Source of the DNA: Clostridia bacterium
GTDB taxonomy: Bacteria > Bacillota > Clostridia > Christensenellales > Aristaeellaceae
Reading direction: 5' to 3'
Assembly: GCA_017395065.1 (NCBI GenBank)
Contig: JAFPWH010000024.1
Location: 81,484 to 145,483, forward strand
Length of the DNA: 64,000 nt
Position numbers and translations under genes: made by a program. The first letter of the stretch is position 1. Each line of letters opens with the position of its first letter. Below, one piece after another: positions 45,483-53,022 of this stretch. The notes beneath the pieces were generated by a model, which saw nothing but the letters and a program-made list of their open reading frames with translations, made no database searches and was not told the DNA's origin.

Positions 45483-46347
45483 AGTTGTCTCCCTTCACCA
45501 TCGTGCCGGCGCCTTCGTCGGTCAGAAGCTCCATGAGGATGGAATGCGGCACGCGCCCGTCCATGATGACCACTTGCTTTACGCCGTCGTTTATGGCCTG
45601 CGCGCAGCAGTCCACCTTCGGCATCATGCCGCCGGTTATGATACCGTTTCGTTTGAGGTCGTAGATCTCGCTCAAACTGATCTCCTTGATCAGCGTGGAG
45701 GGGTCGTCCTTATTGAGAAGGATTCCGGCGATATCCGTCATCAGCAGCATGCTTTCCGCGCCCAACGCGCCTGCGATCCTCGCGGCGGCCGTGTCGCCGT
45801 TTATGTTGAATACGTTTCCGTTTTCGTCGCAGCCCACGGTGGAGACGACCGGTATGTAGCCCCGCTCGATCAGGTCGGTTATGGGCCGGATATCGACTTT
45901 GTTTATGCTGCCCACGTAGCCTAAGCGTTCATCCTTGAAATCGGCCTGTATCATCTGGCCGTCCACGCCGCTCAATCCGATCGCGCGCCCGCCCTTTAGC
46001 TGTAAAAGGTTGACCAGGGTCTTGTTGACCTTGCCAGCCAAAACCATTTGCACGATGTCCACGGTTTCGAGATCGGTGACCCGGAGCCCGTCGACGAACT
46101 GCGGCTGTTTGCCCAGCTTCGACATCATGTCGTTTATGTCGGGGCCGCCGCCGTGCACGAGAACGACGTGGACGCCGATCAGCCACAAAAGCACGATGTC
46201 TTCCATGACCTGCTGCTTGAGCTGCTCGTTGACCATCGCGTTTCCGCCGTATTTCACGACGACGATCTTGCCGGAATAATGCTTGATGTAGGGGAGCGCC
46301 TGTGTAAGCACCTCGGCCCGCTGGCTGTTTGAAAATCCGCTCGACAT
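45466..46347 (-). CDS. argB: Acetylglutamate kinase
   Basis: A 293-residue amino acid kinase, second step of arginine synthesis. The phosphate loop 'VVVKYGGNAM', 'VLVHGGGPDIN' and 'GGMMPKVDCCAQAI' are visible. The ATG at 46347 has GAGGAG. A longer in-frame reading from 46482 would overlap argJ and carries no family sequence. A long N-terminal helix ('SNSQRAEVLTQALPYIKHY') resembles that of arginine-inhibited hexameric kinases. Confidence 0.96.
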   Translation of the reverse strand: MSSGFSNSQRAEVLTQALPYIKHYSGKIVVVKYGGNAMVNEQLKQQVMEDIVLLWLIGVHVVLVHGGGPDINDMMSKLGKQPQFVDGLRVTDLETVDIVQMVLAGKVNKTLVNLLQLKGGRAIGLSGVDGQMIQADFKDERLGYVGSINKVDIRPITDLIERGYIPVVSTVGCDENGNVFNINGDTAAARIAGALGAESMLLMTDIAGILLNKDDPSTLIKEISLSEIYDLKRNGIITGGMMPKVDCCAQAINDGVKQVVIMDGRVPHSILMELLTDEGAGTMVKGDNYGYKS

Positions 46348-46409
46348 TTTATCTCCTCGCGAAAAAGGTGTTGGATGGATACGCCTTGCTGGACTTGTTT
46401 TTTTCAGAA

Positions 46410-47624
46410 TCAGGTCCGGTAATCGCCGTTGATTTTTACGTAATCGTATGTAAGGTCGCAGCCCCATGCCTTGGAAGTGCAATCGCCCGCGTTCAAATTT
46501 ACGAGGATCTCGATCTCGTTTTCAAGCAGGATTTCCTTAGCCCTCTCCTCGCTGAAGTCGACGCCATGACCGTCTTTGCAGACGAGGATATCGCCTTTGG
46601 CACTCCTGAAGCGAAGATCGATCCTGTTTATATCGACCTTCGCGCCGCTGTAGCCGATCGCGCAAAGCACGCGGCCCCAGTTTGCGTCCGCGCCGAACAT
46701 GGCGGCCTTCAAAAGGCTGGAGCATATGACGCTTTTTGCGACGGTCCTGGCCGTTTCGACGTCCGACGCCCCGGAAACTTCGCATTCGAGCAGCTTCGTT
46801 GCGCCTTCGCCGTCGGCTGCGATCATTTTGCAAAGCGCCACGGTGACGGTGTTGAGCGCCTTGCAGAAAGCGGAAAAATCTTCGCCGCCGGTCTTGATCG
46901 TTTCGTTTCCGGCTTTTCCGTTGGCCATCACGACGACCATGTCGTTCGTAGAGGTGTCTCCGTCGATGGAGAGCATGTTGAAGCTGCTTTTGACGTCTGT
47001 CGAAAGCGCTTTCTGCAGCATTTCGGGCGTGATGGAGACGTCTGTCGTGATAAAGACGAGCATCGTCGCCATGTTGGGGTGGATCATGCCGCTGCCCTTG
47101 GCGATGCCGCCCATGCGGCATGTCTTCGAGCCGATCGCAAATTCGACCGCGATCTCTTTTTTGCGGGTGTCCGTCGTCATGATGCCCTCGGCGGCGTTTG
47201 CGCTGCCTTCGCGCGAAAGCCCGCTTACGAGACTGTCAATGCCGCCCCTGATCGGATCGAGGCTCATCGGAAGGCCGATCACGCCCGTAGAAGCGACGAC
47301 GACGTCCTTGGCGCTGATATTCAGCTTTTCGGCCGCGAGCGCGCCCATGCTTTCGGCGATCTCCACGCCGTTGAAATTGCAGGTGTTGGCGTTTCCACTG
47401 TTTACGATGACCGCCTGCGCGAAGCCGTCGGCGATATGCGCCTTCGTGACCGAAATCGGCGCGCCCTTGACGAGATTTTGCGTATAGACTGCTGCGCAAG
47501 CAGCGCGGTTCTGTGAAAATATAAGCGACAGGTCGCGCTTCGAACGGTTTTTCCGAATGCCGCAGTGGATTCCGTTTGCGGTAAAGCCTTCCGCGGCGCA
47601 AATGCCGCCGGTGATCTGTTTCAT
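46410..47624 (-). CDS. argJ: Bifunctional glutamate N-acetyltransferase/ornithine acetyltransferase
   Basis: A 404-residue enzyme that recycles the acetyl group from acetylornithine to glutamate. The self-cleavage site is 'KGSGMIHPNMATMLVF', with Thr187 as the new N-terminal nucleophile; the oxyanion pair 'VASTGVIG' is also present. GGAGG precedes the ATG. With ArgJ present a separate ArgE is not needed. ArgD is not in the window. Confidence 0.96.
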   Translation of the reverse strand: MKQITGGICAAEGFTANGIHCGIRKNRSKRDLSLIFSQNRAACAAVYTQNLVKGAPISVTKAHIADGFAQAVIVNSGNANTCNFNGVEIAESMGALAAEKLNISAKDVVVASTGVIGLPMSLDPIRGGIDSLVSGLSREGSANAAEGIMTTDTRKKEIAVEFAIGSKTCRMGGIAKGSGMIHPNMATMLVFITTDVSITPEMLQKALSTDVKSSFNMLSIDGDTSTNDMVVVMANGKAGNETIKTGGEDFSAFCKALNTVTVALCKMIAADGEGATKLLECEVSGASDVETARTVAKSVICSSLLKAAMFGADANWGRVLCAIGYSGAKVDINRIDLRFRSAKGDILVCKDGHGVDFSEERAKEILLENEIEILVNLNAGDCTSKAWGCDLTYDYVKINGDYRT

Positions 47625-47734
47625 AGCATGTCCTCCAAAGATACGATTGCGTAATTATAGCAAAGCGCAGTTATATTTGTATGAACGCGGAGTTATAATC
47701 AACGTTCCCGGCAGGGTTATTTCTGAAAAAAGTG

Positions 47735-48646
47735 TCAAACGTTCAGCCCCGTGCGTTCGTCAGCGCCTATGAGGATGTTCATGTTTTGCAGCGCCGCGCC
47801 GGAAGCGCCCTTGCCGAGGTTGTCGAAGCGGGCGACAAGGATCATTCGTTCGTCACTTCCAAAAACGCTGATGATCATATCGTCCCGCGTCGAAAGCGCG
47901 CCTGCAGAAAGGAAGCCGTCTTCGCTGTCGTCTTTGACGAACCTTACGAGACCGCCCGCATAGTATTCCGAATAGAGCTGTTCGATTTCCTGCTTATTCC
48001 TATTAAATAGCGGGACGGTGACCTCCATGCCGGCATAATAGGGGGCCACGATCGGGCAAAACACCGGTGCGGCGTCAAGACGGCACATTGCCTGCATTTC
48101 CTTAAGATGCTTGTGCGATTGGCTGAGCGCGTACATTCGCGGCGCGTCGAGCAGCTTTGAGCGGCCATCGCTTTCGTATTCGGCGATCATCTTTTTCCCG
48201 CCGCCGGAGTAGCCCGTGAGCGAAAAACAGCTGAGCAGTTCGTCCTTAGAGACGATCCCGTGCTGCACGAGGGGCGCGACGAGTGCGATAAAGCCGCTTG
48301 CGTGGCAGCCGGGATTTGCGATGCGTTTACTTTCGGCGATTTTCTCCTTTTGCCCCGAAAGCTCCGGGAAACCGTAAACCCAGCCTTCGCTCGTCCTGTG
48401 CGCGGTAGAGGTGTCTATGATCGCCGTTTTCGGGTTTTCAACCAGTTGCACGCTTTCGACGGCGGCTGCGTCCGGCAGACACAAAAAGGCGACGTCTGCA
48501 CTGCTTAGCGCTTCCTTCTTTGCCTTCGGGTCCTTTCTCAGCTCTTCGCTTAAAGTAATGAGCTGTATGTCGCTTCTCTCCCCGAGGCGCTCCCTGATCC
48601 TCAGCCCCGTCGTTCCACTGCTTCCGTCAATAAATACGCTATACAT
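47735..48646 (-). CDS. argC: N-acetyl-gamma-glutamyl-phosphate reductase
   Basis: This 303-residue NADPH-dependent reductase belongs to the shorter type 2 ArgC group. The N-terminal 'VFIDGSSGTTGLRIRERL' nucleotide fold and the catalytic cysteine in 'IANPGCHASGFIAL' are seen. The ATG at 48646 has AAAGGA; an in-frame start at 48709 would lie in the promoter. First gene of the arginine operon, directly behind two ARG-box-like sites. Confidence 0.94.
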   Translation of the reverse strand: MYSVFIDGSSGTTGLRIRERLGERSDIQLITLSEELRKDPKAKKEALSSADVAFLCLPDAAAVESVQLVENPKTAIIDTSTAHRTSEGWVYGFPELSGQKEKIAESKRIANPGCHASGFIALVAPLVQHGIVSKDELLSCFSLTGYSGGGKKMIAEYESDGRSKLLDAPRMYALSQSHKHLKEMQAMCRLDAAPVFCPIVAPYYAGMEVTVPLFNRNKQEIEQLYSEYYAGGLVRFVKDDSEDGFLSAGALSTRDDMIISVFGSDERMILVARFDNLGKGASGAALQNMNILIGADERTGLNV

Positions 48647-48660
48647 CGCAAGTCCTTTCA

Positions 48661-48678
48661 GATGAATATTTATGCAAA
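48661..48678 (-). promoter_or_regulatory. ARG box downstream of the argC -10
   Basis: Read on the minus strand TTTGCATAAATATTCATC matches 16 of 18 positions of the ArgR/AhrC consensus WNTGAATWWWWATTCANW. It covers the likely transcription start. Confidence 0.75.
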
Positions 48679-48680
48679 GT

Positions 48681-48709
48681 ATAATAGCATAAACTGCATA
48701 ATAATTCAA
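48681..48709 (-). promoter_or_regulatory. argC operon promoter
   Basis: Minus-strand TTGAAT and TATTAT with 17-bp spacing, 35 bp before the argC ATG, flanked by two ARG boxes. Confidence 0.75.
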
Positions 48710-48710
48710 T
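48693..48710 (-). promoter_or_regulatory. ARG box over the argC -35
   Basis: Minus-strand ATTGAATTATTATGCAGT matches 17 of 18 consensus positions and overlaps the -35 hexamer. The two boxes are 32 bp apart centre to centre, about three helical turns, so both can sit on one DNA face. Confidence 0.78.
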
Positions 48711-48800
48711 AATATCTATATTTATTCACCGTTAAAATTTGGGCAAGTTCATAGTAAGGGGGACAATATTCATCAATTTTGCTTTGCATATAAAAATGCG

Positions 48801-48855
48801 AAAAAGCCGCTCGTACCTGCCGAAAGCACACGGCTTCGACTCGGATACGGGCGGC
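48801..48855 (-). terminator. Terminator of the Rnf operon
   Basis: On the minus strand a long stem (GCCGC-C-CGTA paired to TACG-A-GCGGC) with an internally structured loop is followed by TTTTTCG. It lies 51 bp after the last gene. Confidence 0.65.
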
Positions 48856-48906
48856 ACATAAAGCGCGCTTTATGCAAGCCGTACTGGCTGTAAGCGCAGC
48901 GGTTAA

Positions 48907-49299
48907 TCAGAGGATGCTCTTAAAGCAATCGACGCACCCTGCGTTCAGACTGTCACAAGCAAGTATGCTTTCGACACGGGGAACGGACAGCGCGCTGGCT
49001 GTGTTCTTCAGCGCTTCTTCGTCCAGGCCGCTTCGGTTCTCTTTGGCGTACTGAATATGCTTTCCGCCGATGATGCCGCCTACGATCAGTATGCACGCTA
49101 TGATGACGACGAAAGCCACGATCAGCTTGACGCGGGTGCGCGTCTGCGTCTCTTTGATTCCTTTTACCGTGCTCTTTGCAAACGCCTTGCCTTTATCGGG
49201 CAATTCCTTGAACTGCTGTCCGGCATTTCGGGGCAGGGCTTTCAGGCTTTGTACAGTCTGCCTGCTTACTTCGAGCGTTTTCTCTTTGATCTTTTCCAT
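48907..49299 (-). CDS. Small single-pass membrane protein at the end of the Rnf operon
   Basis: A 130-residue protein not recognised by family. It has a basic N-terminal amphipathic segment of about 65 residues ('VSRQTVQSLKALPRNAG'), one hydrophobic helix at about 58-78 ('VKLIVAFVVIIACILIVGGIIGG'-like), and a tail with two cysteines ('CDSLNAGCVDC', three in all). The ATG at 49299 lies 19 bp after the rnfB stop, so it is probably co-transcribed. A longer TTG start overlapping rnfB is unlikely. It may be an accessory or assembly protein of the Rnf complex; this is inferred only from position. Confidence 0.65.
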   Translation of the reverse strand: MEKIKEKTLEVSRQTVQSLKALPRNAGQQFKELPDKGKAFAKSTVKGIKETQTRTRVKLIVAFVVIIACILIVGGIIGGKHIQYAKENRSGLDEEALKNTASALSVPRVESILACDSLNAGCVDCFKSIL

Positions 49300-49318
49300 G
49301 ACTCGTCCAGCTTTCTCT

Positions 49319-50125
49319 TTATTGCGGTACCGCGCCGTCAAGCGGCGGGGTGATGACCTTGGAGGGACACTTGGATACGCAAGCGCCGCACTGCGCGCAG
49401 AGCGCGTAATCCACGTGCGCCAGGTTGTCGCTAACGCTGATTGCGGAATGCCCGCACTGCTTTACGCAGATACCGCAGCCGATACAGCCCGCTTTGCACC
49501 TTTGCCTGACCAGCGCGCCCTTGTCCTTGCTGGAGCACTTTACGGCGACATGACTGCTTGCCGGGATCAGCTCGATCATTCCCTTGGGGCAGGCCTTCAT
49601 GCAAAGACCGCAGCCTACGCATTTTTCCGTATCGACCTCGGCGACGCCGCGCCTGATTACGATCGCGTCCTGCGGACAGACCTTTGCGCAGCTGCCAAGG
49701 CCTATGCAGCCGTAGGAACAGTCGGTCAGGCTGAGACCGCTGAGCAGCGCGCTTCTGCAATCCCTGATCCCGGTATAATTGCCCTGCATTTTCGTTACGT
49801 CGCAGCTTCCGGAGCAGCGCACGAACGCGACTTTTCTTTCTGCCTCTCCGGCGCTCACGCCCATGACGGCCGCGATCGCTTCGGCGCTCGCCTTGCCGCC
49901 GACCGGACAGCCGTTTACGGGGGCTTCGCCCTTTACGATGGCCTGCGCCATCGCGTCGCAGCCGGCAAAGCCGCAGGCGCCGCAGTTGTTTCCGGGCAGA
50001 GACTGGCGCACTTCACCCTCTCTGGGGTCGGTTTCGACGGCGAATTTCTTTCCCGCGAACACGAGGCCGAGGCCTACAAGAAAGCCTATGACGACGAGCG
50101 TGATCGTTCCAATCAGTATAATCAT
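49319..50125 (-). CDS. rnfB: Rnf complex subunit RnfB
   Basis: The 268-residue Fe-S subunit receives electrons from reduced ferredoxin. An N-terminal membrane helix is followed by the Fe-S domain 'NNCGACGFAGCDAMA' and 'NGCPVGG'. Four ferredoxin-type clusters follow: 'CIGLGSCAKVCP', 'CVGCGLCMKACP', 'CIGCGICVKQCG' and 'CAQCGACVSKCP'. Two more clustered cysteines ('CSGSCDV', 'DCSYGC') are typical of clostridial RnfB. It follows rnfA by 14 bp. Confidence 0.95.
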   Translation of the reverse strand: MIILIGTITLVVIGFLVGLGLVFAGKKFAVETDPREGEVRQSLPGNNCGACGFAGCDAMAQAIVKGEAPVNGCPVGGKASAEAIAAVMGVSAGEAERKVAFVRCSGSCDVTKMQGNYTGIRDCRSALLSGLSLTDCSYGCIGLGSCAKVCPQDAIVIRRGVAEVDTEKCVGCGLCMKACPKGMIELIPASSHVAVKCSSKDKGALVRQRCKAGCIGCGICVKQCGHSAISVSDNLAHVDYALCAQCGACVSKCPSKVITPPLDGAVPQ

Positions 50126-50139
50126 CTATCTTACTCCCA

Positions 50140-50718
50140 TCAGAAAACAAGCTCGGAAAATCCCATGAACGCCAGCGACATCAGCGCAGCGCTGATCAGC
50201 ACGATGGGGGCGCCTCTAAGCGGAGCAGGTACGTCCTCTTCGTTGATGCGGCTGCGTATGCCGGCGAGAAGCACGATGGCTACGGTATAGCCGACACCGG
50301 TTCCAAAGCCCGCGGCGACGCTCTCGATAAAGTTGAATTCCTTCTGTACGTTCGTAAGCGCGATGCCAAGGACCGCGCAGTTCGTGGTGATCAGCGGAAG
50401 ATAGATACCGAGGGACTTGTACAGTCCGGGGGATTTTTTCTTCAGGAACATTTCGACGATCTGCACCAGCGCGGCGATGACGAGGATAAAGACGATGGTC
50501 TTCATAAAGTCCATGCCGAGCGGCTCGAGCAGCAGGGAGTACAGAAGATTCGCTGCCGCGGAAGCCAGGGTGATTACGAAGATGACGGCGACGCCGAGAC
50601 TTGCGGACGCCTTCATCTGTTTTGAAACGCCGAGGAAGGAACAGATGCCGAGGAACTGATTGAGTACAACGTTGTTTACAAAGGCTGTGCTCACGATGAT
50701 CAGTATGATGCTTTTCAT
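50140..50718 (-). CDS. rnfA: Rnf complex subunit RnfA
   Basis: A 192-residue integral membrane subunit with six predicted helices, paired with RnfE around a membrane-embedded iron-sulfur site. 'NNVVLNQFLGICSFLG' and 'LITTNCAVLGIAL' carry the conserved cysteines. It overlaps the rnfE stop by ATGA. Confidence 0.95.
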   Translation of the reverse strand: MKSIILIIVSTAFVNNVVLNQFLGICSFLGVSKQMKASASLGVAVIFVITLASAAANLLYSLLLEPLGMDFMKTIVFILVIAALVQIVEMFLKKKSPGLYKSLGIYLPLITTNCAVLGIALTNVQKEFNFIESVAAGFGTGVGYTVAIVLLAGIRSRINEEDVPAPLRGAPIVLISAALMSLAFMGFSELVF

Positions 50719-51395
50719 TTCTGCTCAGCCTCCTTTTGCTTGTCGCACGAAACGGTGCAGGCGGCGCAGTTTCCATTGCAGCCGCTGTCGACCAGCTGCT
50801 TCTGCCTCGTTTTGACGCCCTTCAGGTTCATGATCGCGATGATAAAGGCGATGATGAGGAAAGCGCCGGGGGCTTGCAGGAAGATGCCGATCGACATGCT
50901 CTTGGGCAGGATCCTGAGTCCGAACACAGTACCCGCGCCGAGCAGCTCCCTGAGCGCGCCCGCGATGAAGAGCGCGATCGTAAAGCCGAGGCCTATGCCC
51001 ACGCCGTCCATCGCGCTGAGCAGCGGCGGATTCTTGCTCGCGTAGGCTTCCGCTCTGCCGAGTATGATGCAGTTCACGACGATCAGGGGAATGTAAATGC
51101 CAAGGGCGGTATAGAGACCCGCGAAGTATGCGTGCATCACAAGCTCCGTGACCGTAACCAGCGAAGCGACCACGACGATGTAGGCGGGCAGCCTCACCTG
51201 ATTGGGGATGATCTTTCTCAAAAGAGAGATAAGGAGATTTGAGAAGATCAGTACGACCGTCGTCGAAAGGCCCATTCCAAGGCCGTTGACCGCGCTTGTG
51301 GAAACGGCGAGCGTGGGACACATGCCCAGCATCAGTATGAGCGTCGGGTTTTCCTTCACGATGCCGTTATAAAGGCGCTCCAGATACTTATTCAT
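50715..51395 (-). CDS. rnfE: Rnf complex subunit RnfE
   Basis: A 226-residue six-helix membrane subunit homologous to RnfA. It begins 'YNGIVKENPTLILMLGMCPTLAVS' and holds 'PLIVVNCIILGRAEA', both with conserved cysteines. A cysteine-rich cytoplasmic tail ('CNGNCAACTVSCD') is an extra feature that could bind a metal or cluster. The ATG at 51395 is nine bases after GAGG; a GTG three codons earlier is too close. It overlaps the rnfDG end by 8 bp. Confidence 0.93.
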   Translation of the reverse strand: MNKYLERLYNGIVKENPTLILMLGMCPTLAVSTSAVNGLGMGLSTTVVLIFSNLLISLLRKIIPNQVRLPAYIVVVASLVTVTELVMHAYFAGLYTALGIYIPLIVVNCIILGRAEAYASKNPPLLSAMDGVGIGLGFTIALFIAGALRELLGAGTVFGLRILPKSMSIGIFLQAPGAFLIIAFIIAIMNLKGVKTRQKQLVDSGCNGNCAACTVSCDKQKEAEQK

Positions 51396-53022
51396 TCGCC
51401 GCACCCTCCTTTATGACCTCGCGGTAGAAGTCCAGCGCTGCATTGACCGCGTTGACGACGGCCGAAGAGGTCGTGGACGCGTTGGTGATGGTGTCGATCT
51501 GCTCGTCCGAAGTAGAAGATCCGGATTTGTTCAGAACGAACCTGTCTACGTTTTTGTCTGAGAATTGCCCTTTGAAGGGCTCTTCGTCGGCCTGCATTCC
51601 GAGGCCGGGCGTCTGATTGAGCTCGGTAAAGGATATCCTCTTGACGGTGCCGTCGCTCAGCAGACCCACGGTAAAGCGGATCGCGTCGCCCTTGTAGCCG
51701 TCCTTTGAGCTTACGCCTATGACGTAACCCACGGTTTCACCCTGTTCGTTTACGCCGACAAGGGCTTCGTTTACGTAGGAAGCGCCGAATTCCTTGTCCC
51801 AGGGTGCGCCGGCTTTATCCGAGATCGCTTTGTCGTATTCGCTTTTTTCGACAAAAGACACCGCGTCCGGCAGGACCTCACGGAAAGCCAGCCTGCGGGT
51901 TTCCTCCTGCTGGCGCTCGATGGGCGCTTTCGTAAGATAGTAAGCGCCCGTCAGCGCAAGGCCCGTTACCAGCATGATCAGCATCAGCGTTTTTACCGCG
52001 CCGGGAATGCGCTTGTAGCCCTTTTCATAGAGATAGACTTTCGCCAGCGTGCCGGGGCATTTGTACCAGGGGCGCGTATCTCCGTTTTGCGCCCTGAGCG
52101 CGCTCCTTCTGTAGGCGAAGGGCTTCTGCACGATGTAGGTGTCGATCAGGGGCGTAAACAGGTTGCCTATGATGACGGAGTAGCTGAACGAATCGGCGGA
52201 ACCGCCCATGATCCGAAACAGCGCGCCGAGCGTACCGATCAGCACGCCGTAGACGAACTGCCCCAGCCTGCTGACGGGCGAAGTGACATAGTCCGAAGCC
52301 ATGAAGAACGCGCCCAGCACGACGCCGCCGCCGCAAAGATGCGCAAGCAGGAAACCGGCGTCGAAGCCCTGACCGCCGAACAGAGCCAATATCACCGTAA
52401 AGCTTCCGAGGACCGAAAAGCAAATCTGACCGTGAATGAAATCGAACGCCCAGAGGATCATGCCGCCGATCAGGATCGCTAAAACGGAGGAACCGATGAC
52501 GCCGCTTTCGCCGGTCATAAACATGCGCGTGATGTCCACGGCCCTGCCCAGCGCGAGGTTGGCGATGGGGGTCGCGCCGCTTACGCTGTCCACGGGGAAG
52601 ATCGTCATCTGCGAGCTGAACGATACCATCAAAAAGCAACGGCCGGCGAGCGCGGGGTTAATGAAATTGCGCCCGATGCCGCCGAAGCAGCATTTGGCGA
52701 TCAGTATCGCAAAGACCGAGCCCAGAATTGGTATGTACCAGGGCACGAGGGGGGAGAGCGTGAGCGCGAGCAAAAGCCCCGTCACCGCTGCGGAATAATC
52801 CTTCCAGGTGTCCGTCCTGTGGGTAAGCTTGTCGAAAAGGAATTCGCTCAGCACTGCGGAAACGACGGCGAGCACGACGACGAGCAGCGCGTTCCAGCCG
52901 TAACTGATGATGCCCACGAGCGTGACGGGCAAAAGCGCCGCCAGGACGCACTTCATGATAAAAGCGGTGCTCCATTTGTCCCTTGCGTGCGGGGAGGAGG
53001 AAAGATTTAATATGCCGTTCAT
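51388..53022 (-). CDS. RnfD-RnfG fusion protein
   Basis: One 544-residue chain replaces two usual Rnf subunits. Residues 1 to about 325 are RnfD, a multi-helix membrane subunit with the covalent-FMN motif 'SVSGATPIA' at Thr151. A linker of about 15 residues leads to RnfG: one membrane helix from about 340 and an extracytoplasmic FMN-binding domain with 'GETVGYVIGV'. The usual RnfG flavin-attachment motif (S/T)GAT is replaced by 'DTITNASTTSSAV' (residues 510-522), so a Ser or a neighbouring Thr would have to carry FMN. It overlaps rnfC by ATGA, behind an AGGAGG site. It pumps Na+ or H+ with the other subunits. Confidence 0.92.
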   Translation of the reverse strand: MNGILNLSSSPHARDKWSTAFIMKCVLAALLPVTLVGIISYGWNALLVVVLAVVSAVLSEFLFDKLTHRTDTWKDYSAAVTGLLLALTLSPLVPWYIPILGSVFAILIAKCCFGGIGRNFINPALAGRCFLMVSFSSQMTIFPVDSVSGATPIANLALGRAVDITRMFMTGESGVIGSSVLAILIGGMILWAFDFIHGQICFSVLGSFTVILALFGGQGFDAGFLLAHLCGGGVVLGAFFMASDYVTSPVSRLGQFVYGVLIGTLGALFRIMGGSADSFSYSVIIGNLFTPLIDTYIVQKPFAYRRSALRAQNGDTRPWYKCPGTLAKVYLYEKGYKRIPGAVKTLMLIMLVTGLALTGAYYLTKAPIERQQEETRRLAFREVLPDAVSFVEKSEYDKAISDKAGAPWDKEFGASYVNEALVGVNEQGETVGYVIGVSSKDGYKGDAIRFTVGLLSDGTVKRISFTELNQTPGLGMQADEEPFKGQFSDKNVDRFVLNKSGSSTSDEQIDTITNASTTSSAVVNAVNAALDFYREVIKEGAANE

